From contig NC_088775.1 in NCBI RefSeq assembly GCF_954871325.1, positions 39,037,561-39,101,560 on the forward strand: 64,000 nucleotides of DNA, in the 5' to 3' direction. Of this stretch, positions 58,413-64,000 are shown one piece after another; within the stretch, counting starts at the first letter, position 1; the number at the start of each line of letters is the position of its first letter. The stretch is from Gordionus sp. m RMFG-2023 (lineage: Eukaryota; Nematomorpha; Gordioida; Chordodea; Parachordodidae). The notes under the pieces are model-generated. The model saw nothing but the letters and a program-made list of their open reading frames with translations. It made no database searches and had not been told where the DNA came from. Made by a program: the position numbers and the translations under genes.

Positions 58413-59640
58413 GTCAAGGTCACGGGGGTGGTGTAGGTGGTCGTTCCGGAAGGCGGAAGGGAAAGGTGAAGTATGATATAAAGAGGGGTATATATATATA
58501 AGGTGGGAATATAAGTCAAAGTATGATCGAGTCAAATTGTAAAGAAAAATTATAATGTATCAGAGTAAAATAGTAAAAGGAAAATTGTTTTTTTTTAATT
58601 TTTTTTTGTGTGAAATTTGGTGGAGCTGAAATAAATATTAGAGAAATGTTTAAAAAATGTTGAATTAAATAAATTAAGGAGAAATAAATTATTTAAAAAA
58701 AAAATATTTTTTTGGAAGGTTAAATAAAATAATGTAAAGGGAAAAGGGTTTTGAAAGTGTATATTAAGTAAAATAAATTTTCGAAATATATTTGGTGGAA
58801 TAAACCGGTAACGAAGAAGGAATAAGCGGCGGAATAATATTGAAGCGAAAATAGTTGAAGGTTCTTGTGGTAAACGGAGGGGCGGAGGCAGGAATAGAAT
58901 GGGTATGAATAATGGGAATAGGTGGATGGGATGATGTAATAAAGAGAAGTATTGAGAAAAATAAAAATTAATTTTAAAAAAAAAAAAAAAAAAAAGTAAT
59001 GGTAAAAAAAAAATTAATAACGGGGTTAGGGTTGAGTGATTTGTATTATAATGTTTTTTATATTATAATGTTAATAACGGGGTTAGGGTTGAGTGATTTG
59101 TATTATAATGTTTTTTATATTATAATGTTGTATTTTGTTGGCAGGGAAGAGTGAATTAAAAGGAAAAAATAATAATAATAATAATAAGATGTTAATAAAG
59201 GGAGTAATGGTTGTTTGTTGTTTTTAATTTTTCTTAAGAGAAAAATAGTAGGAGTTAAGGTTAAATGATAAAAAATATAATAAATAAAAGTTTTTCTGTT
59301 AACGAAAATAGAGAGAGAAAGAGGAAAAAAAAAATAGAGTTAGGAAGATGGGGTATTGAAATATAAAGGAAATGATTTACGAGTAAGAGAGTGTTGAGAA
59401 AAGGAAAATTTTGAATAAGTAAGAGAAGAAGAAAACATAAAATTCATAATTTTATTCGGTAGAGGAAAATATCATTTTATTCGGTATGCCGATTATTAAT
59501 AAGTAAGTCGTTATATATATATATGCAAGGAGAGTGATGAGGAAAGGGGAGGGAAGAAAAGGGGGAAAGCAGAATAAAATAAAATAATAATAAGAGAAGG
59601 TAAATGATTATGTGATATAGATATGTAGACCTGGGTACTC
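58413..59640 (+). other. purine-rich non-coding 3' region of the Ty3-like element
   Basis: Long A/G-rich tract without a sizeable frame, including a poly-A run (58973-58995), a 57-bp tandem duplication (59014-59127), an aat microsatellite near 59168 and TATA-rich runs. Function unknown. Confidence 0.7.
59014..59127 (+). repeat. 57-bp perfect tandem duplication
   Basis: ttaataacggggttagggtt begins each of two adjacent 57-bp copies (59014-59070 and 59071-59127). Confidence 0.9.
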
Positions 59641-59642
59641 AT

Positions 59643-60035
59643 TTGATGCGAAATACGATAATTAGTGCGGATATGGAACCGCTTGCTAGTGAATGGAGGG
59701 CTTTAGCCCAGGAAGGCACGAGATCAATGGAGGGGAAAAGAAGACCATCAGAGCACTCAAGGGAAACGGTACGTGAAGAAAGAGACAGGGTGATATGTTA
59801 TGGTTGTGGAATGGCGGGACATATCCGCCGGTGGTGTCCCAAGGAACGGTTTGATACTATGGGAGGGCGAACCTGGAAGGAGTCGGAGCCAACGTCCGCA
59901 TCTTCCGATAACAGAGCAATACAATCAGATCAACGAATGGCGTCGGACACGCCAGTGTTACGGGTAGGAGAAGATGAGTATAGGCAGTTGTTGGGGCCAA
60001 CGAGGTCCGATAAAGGGGGGAAATGTCATAAATGA
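59643..60035 (+). CDS. extra 3' ORF with one zinc knuckle
   Basis: A 130-codon frame downstream of pol, running 12 bases into the 3' LTR. It holds one CCHC knuckle, CYGCGMAGHIRRWC (residues about 51-64), in a charged, serine-rich context, with a C-terminal RVGEDEYRQLLGPTRSDKGG. Most Ty3/Gypsy elements lack a gene here; those with a third ORF usually encode an envelope-like protein, which this does not resemble. It may be a displaced or duplicated gag piece. The start Met at 59643 is the first of two adjacent ATGs. Confidence 0.6.
   Translation: MMRNTIISADMEPLASEWRALAQEGTRSMEGKRRPSEHSRETVREERDRVICYGCGMAGHIRRWCPKERFDTMGGRTWKESEPTSASSDNRAIQSDQRMASDTPVLRVGEDEYRQLLGPTRSDKGGKCHK
60012..60023 (+). 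promoter_or_regulatory. polypurine tract
   Basis: aaaggggggaaa immediately before the 3' LTR. Confidence 0.75.
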
Positions 60036-60379
60036 GTGACATATTTGATGATATTTATTGCGTGAACATTAATAAATAAATTGTGCAGGTTCATTATTAG
60101 ACCGTATTTTAATATTTTGTTTTATTTTATTTTTAGATATCGAAATTAAGTTTTGTTAAATCATAATGAGATTGTATTTTATGCGCTTCCCTATAAAAGG
60201 GAAGCGAAATATTATAAAAATTATTAACTATTTTATTTTTGTTTTTAATATATTTTTTTTTCTTGGTTGTAATAGTAAATTTTGAAATAAAATTATTCAT
60301 TTTTTGTGTGGGAAATTAAATAAAATTATTATACTCGGAGTTTTGCTTTCTATTCGGACTTATACGGCACAACGTAATA
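60024..60379 (+). repeat. 3' LTR, 356 bp
   Basis: Same length and, by eye, same sequence as 53088-53443. Followed by ataac. Confidence 0.9.
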
Positions 60380-60384
60380 ATAAC

Positions 60385-60620
60385 CTTTTAGAAATTTAAT
60401 ATCTCACAATTTTTTTCTCAATTACTTATCTAGCTTCCATCATGTCATTTAGGAATCACCACCATATAGTTTTATGATTTGGATTGGTCGTTTAAATTCC
60501 TTTCTCCAAGAATTGTTGATTTGGTTGCCTATAAATTTTTTCTTATTAGTCCATTCTATAAAACATCGTCTAAAAATGGTAACAGAGTATATTAGTTTCT
60601 TGACCTTTTATTAATGTAAG
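60385..60620 (-). mobile_element. continuation of the retroelement fossil at 52000-53082
   Basis: The minus strand here has gag-like sequence that leads up to the Ty3-like insertion point. Broken and incomplete. Confidence 0.4.
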
Positions 60621-60623
60621 TTG

Positions 60624-62067
60624 CAGGGTTGGGCAGTATCGCGGATATTTGTATCTAAGATACTTTTTTTAAATTTTGGAAAGTATCTTGTATCCAGTAT
60701 CTAAGATACATATTATTTAAAAGTATTTGTATCTTAACCAACTTTGTATTCAAAAAGATACAGATACTTTAAAAATAATTTATATTGGTTAATTTAAATA
60801 GTATTAAAATTTAAAATGATATTGTTTTAAGATTTAAATAAAAAATTTAATCAAAATTTAGATATTTTAAGATAATTTTTGATATATGACGTTGGTCGCT
60901 GTCTATTTTAAAATTATGGAAGAAGAATATAGAATAATATGTTTATCTTCGTCTTCAGATGATTCTTCAACCGAAAATTATAACAATAACTAAGCATACT
61001 TAATGGAAAATTTTTTGAAGTACTTCAAGATGATCATAATAAAGAAATTCATCGTGACTTTGGTATTGACGAAAAAGTTATAGCAACTGTTACAGATAAC
61101 GGCTCTAACTTTAAGAAAGCTTTCAAGGAGTTTGGATATTCTATGGAAGCAAAAAATTTATTCAAATAAAATTATTTATTTGTTTATTCAAACCAATCTA
61201 CAATTTTGCAAACTTAGCTATTGCCATAGAATATTTTTTAAATAAAAGATTTAAAAATATATATGATTTTGATAACAATTTTAAAAGTGCATTTTTGGCA
61301 ACTATTTCTCATCCCTATTTTAAAAATCGTTGGATTGATGGTGAAAAAGAAAAAAAATACCTTCAGGATTTGTTATTACATGAAGTTTTAATTGTTTTTA
61401 AAAATAATATTGAAATTAATACTTCAACAAAATCTTCAATTGCTGAAGATGATGATTACTTTTGCCTTAAAAGTACCACATCCAATTCTAATAATTCAAT
61501 GAATGATATTGAAATAGAGGTCCTAAATTATATGAAAGATGACAGGCGGAGTATAAATATGTTAAATAGTTATAAATATATAAAAGAAATATTTATTAAA
61601 TATAACACAATATTACCCTCCTTAGCCCCAGTTGAAAGATTATTTAGCCTTGCTAATATGGTTAATAGACCAAATCGTCAAAGATTCGATAAATCATTTG
61701 AAAAATTAATAATATTAAAAAATAATGTTGATATATGATGCTGATTTATTATTATTTACTAATTATATAATTATTAAATGGAATATCGCATTATCTTTTA
61801 TAATAAATTTGTTATTTTCTACAATTTATTTTAAATATTTTTTTTTAATTTATATTATAGATAAGAAAATAAAGCTTTATACATTTTGATTTTGACTATT
61901 TAAAGTTTTTAAAAAAGTATCTTGTATCTTAGATACTTTTTTTAAAAAAATACAAGTATCTTGTATCTTATATCTTATTGAAATTTTTCTAAAGTATCTA
62001 GTATCTTGTATCTTAAATACAAAATTTTATATAGTATCTGTATCCGAATACAATTTTCTGAAAATTT
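60624..62067 (+). mobile_element. hAT element B, sister of element A without the nested insert
   Basis: The left end cagggttgggcagtatc, subterminal gtatcttgtatc repeats and body align with 28619-32950, including an uninterrupted sequence around atttagat near 60860. Possible flanks are gtaagttg (60616-60623) and ctaagttg (62068-62075), 7 of 8. The middle of the transposase (counterpart of about 31560-32150) is deleted. Confidence 0.7.
61295..61738 (+). pseudogene. hAT transposase C-terminal fragment of element B
   Basis: A 147-codon frame contains HPYFKNRWIDGEKEKKYLQD, then NDIEIEVLNYMKDDRRSINM, then LPSLAPVERLFSLANMVNR, the hAT dimerisation signature. It preserves the frame through the HPYFKNRWIDGEKEK block that is shifted in element A, so the two copies decayed independently. 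The N-terminal catalytic block (VTDNGSNFKKAF, near 61090) sits in a separate frame before the deletion. Not functional. Confidence 0.7.
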
Positions 62068-62384
62068 CTAAGTTGCTAATTTTATAATATGTAGTTTTTA
62101 AAAACCATTATCAATTGAGGCATATGTATGAATTAATTAACCTTTTTTATCACTTGTAATTTTTTAGACGCTAAATTTTTTTTATATTCGAAAATATTTT
62201 ATACTGTAATAAATAGATTTTGTATTAAAAAATAATATTTTTCGAAATGTCTTATATTGTTTTAATTATTTATATGGTAGTTTATTTTGTATGCATAATA
62301 TAATAAATGACAAAATATGAAAATCTGAATAAATATTCAGAGTTAGCAAATTTTTATAAAGTATAATATATTAATATAAAACCT

Positions 62385-62482
62385 GGCCGAAGGCCGGCAA
62401 ATGGGGGTATGGGGGGGGCGAATCTCCCCATAAAATTTTTTTTAGTTGAGCCCCCTGAGATTGTAAAGGCTAGCGACACCCC
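62385..62482 (-). mobile_element. hAT terminal fragment related to the 690-3381 element
   Basis: In reverse complement: caggggtgtcgctagcc, then 'agggggctcaactaaa'. The left end of the 690 element has 'agagggctcaactaaa' at the same spacing. Preceded by ctggccgaaggccggc. The other end was not found. Confidence 0.55.
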
Positions 62483-62985
62483 TGTAACGATGTAAGCTAT
62501 ATATGATCCTTCTTTAGTTTAGGATCAAAAATATAAAGAAGAGTTCTAAATCATATACATAGTCCTGAATGTTAACATTCGATTTATAAAATTTCGGAAT
62601 ATGGAATTTTTAATTGATAATCTATCGTCTTTAATCAAAATTTGACTAGATGTTGATGCGTCTTCGCATTTCTTAATAACTATCTACGAATCTTTGTTAG
62701 ACATAGTTTTATATCTTGCGTCTTTTTAACTTTAATCTATCGTCAATAAATGTTTAAAAGGTTAAATGAAAAGTTTAGATATTTAAATTTTAGCAAATTA
62801 AGCTTTAATATATATTAATCGAAAATACATTAATGATTATATCATTCAGTTAACATATCATTGAGTTAACTATAACCTCAAATAAAATATAATTTATTTA
62901 TACATTAAATCGAACAAGGAGAATGTATAGACGCCCTCAAATCCAATTAAGATTTTTACTATTGAATATTTGGTCTAATTAATTA
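62483..62985. other. AT-rich stretch, nothing recognised
   Basis: No supported feature. Confidence 0.4.
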
Positions 62986-62989
62986 AATT

Positions 62990-63660
62990 ATGAATCGCTT
63001 GACCCAATGGTCGGCGAATGGGGAACTTATAACTCCGTTATGATCGATCCTACCCTGAACCCGGTTGAGAAAGAAGGAAGGATAGTCGGCAACATAAATC
63101 TCACCATCAAAAATGACAAGTACTATATATTTTTCAAACAAGAAACCTTTGGTGATCCTCTTAAGCGACATGTGGGCCTTATCAAACTCAAGTTGATTAT
63201 CCTCTGACCAGGAGGAGTGATCTTTAGATGATCAAAGATTTAAAAGTTTTACCGAGGGACAAAATCGCTAGACATAATAGATCGTAATATTGGAGTATGT
63301 AAGGATGGTGCGCAGGAGATCGTTAAGTTCCTGGGCAAGATTCAATCGGTAAGGAACGTGAAGTTGGCGTATCTTTATCACATATCAGCAAAAATATTGT
63401 TAGGGAAAATTAATTGGAGAGAGTGGAAACAATGCACCGAGCAAGAATCGGAAATATGAAACAGTGCCGTTGATATTCTCAGAAAAACAAAAGGAGGCAA
63501 GGCGATAAAAAGGAGATCTGCATGTTGAATGAAAAAGTCCGAAATTGTGCCAACTAAAAGAAAAGGCTCTACAAAATATACTATAGTTCTCAAGACCCGA
63601 AAGGCAGGAAAGCTTACCAGGTGTAAAAATTTAAAAAAGTTAATTAACACTTTTCAAGAC
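62990..63660 (+). mobile_element. retroelement fossil, RT/RNase H connection-like region
   Basis: The plus strand near 63240-63500 contains LPRDKIARH, then EIVKFLGKIQSVRNVKLAYL and later INWREWKQ. This resembles the segment after RT in DIRS-like or Ty3-like pols (LP..K......LG.iqS...). Broken in several places; no termini seen. Tentative. Confidence 0.4.
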
Positions 63661-64000
63661 CCACTTCTGTAAAATCTAGCAACGCATCTGCAGATATGTT
63701 CTTTTCTGTGTAATGGTTTAAGTTTAGGGTACAAATGGATCTACTCAGGAAAAGTCTCAAGCTATGAACTCACCCCTCTTACATAAGATTTTAATGAGCC
63801 ATTATAACGCTTGCCATTTTTTTTATAAACTTAAATATAATCAACCGTGTTGTGTTTTATATTTTATTAAGTTTAATTTCATGTTTTCTAATTGAGATCC
63901 TAAAATTGTCGAGAGGGAGTTCCATATTATCATGGTTAAGAGGCAGCCTCTAGGGAGTTGTGGGTCATTGGCTCATGAAGGTTTAGAGGGCCCCTTCTCT
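63661..64000. other. window end, nothing recognised
   Basis: Unassigned sequence with slightly higher GC at the very end; may continue the preceding fossil. Confidence 0.35.

Larger units (their letters stand above)
53088..60379 (+). mobile_element. Ty3/Gypsy-type LTR retrotransposon, young
   Basis: LTRs of 356 bp at both ends look identical by eye. The 5-bp duplication ataac flanks the element (53083-53087 and 60380-60384). In order: 5' LTR, primer-binding-like site, leader with two tandem arrays, zinc-knuckle gag-like ORF, pol region (protease, RT, RNase H, integrase, which is Ty3/Gypsy order), a long purine-rich 3' region, a second zinc-knuckle ORF, polypurine tract, 3' LTR. It looks almost whole, with about one break in the coding part. 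No major-capsid-like domain was recognised in the 5' ORF. Identical LTRs imply a recent insertion. G/A-rich plus strand throughout, unlike its AT-rich surroundings. Confidence 0.92.

Noticed and set aside
54602-58535. Many long minus-strand open frames opposite the Ty3-like coding region
   Set aside because: They mirror the purine-rich plus strand, which yields few antisense stops; their translations are low-complexity and match no domain.
1-64000. Organism identification to species
   Set aside because: All features are transposons; no conserved host gene or rRNA is present to anchor a name.

Overview
This window is AT-rich eukaryotic DNA that consists almost entirely of transposable elements in many states of decay. 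I find no convincing host gene, rRNA or tRNA. The element mix is hAT (several families, including ZMYM1/DUF4371-type), Merlin, a FLYWCH-type MULE, a LINE-like reverse transcriptase and LTR retrotransposons. Together with very short introns this suggests an invertebrate-type metazoan, but the species cannot be named from the sequence.

Layout. 1-3.4 kb: degenerate tandem repeats, then a decayed hAT (690-3381). 4.06-9.94 kb: a LINE-like RT element on the minus strand, split by a hAT (5783-8949) whose transposase region is present in both orientations as a long inverted repeat. 10.23-11.29 kb: a hAT with a perfect 8-bp target duplication that keeps only a BED-finger ORF. 11.3-19.4 kb: mostly featureless AT-rich DNA with a retroelement fossil (14.9-15.6 kb) and a hAT MITE (17.7 kb). 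19.4-22.7 kb: a minus-strand hAT interrupted by a second hAT, itself interrupted by a piece of a third. 24.2-25.1 kb: a non-autonomous hAT with a perfect TSD. 26.8-28.1 kb: a minus-strand MULE transposase with two introns of about 45 bp. 28.6-32.95 kb: a hAT carrying a second complete hAT inside it; a sister copy at 60.6-62.07 kb preserves the empty site.

35.4-43.3 kb: a satellite of about 118-bp units split by an LTR retrotransposon (36252-42845), which itself contains a hAT/ZMYM-type transposase tract with a triplicated exon-like module. 43.3-46.9 kb: AT-rich, small tandem repeats. 46.88-48.49 kb: a Merlin element with long repeat-filled inverted termini. 48.5-52 kb: hAT termini, a 2.15-kb hAT and its 0.6-kb MITE relative.

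53088-60379 is the youngest large element: a Ty3/Gypsy-type LTR retrotransposon with LTRs that look identical, a 5-bp target duplication, zinc-knuckle gag-like ORF, PR-RT-RNaseH-IN pol region, and an additional zinc-knuckle ORF at its 3' end. It lies inside an older retroelement fossil. The rest (60.6-64 kb) is the sister hAT, a hAT terminus and another retroelement fossil.

Order of events readable from nesting: older hATs, LINE, satellite and retro fossils are hit by later hATs and LTR elements, with the Ty3-like insertion among the most recent. All family names come from motifs read by eye; no database search was run.
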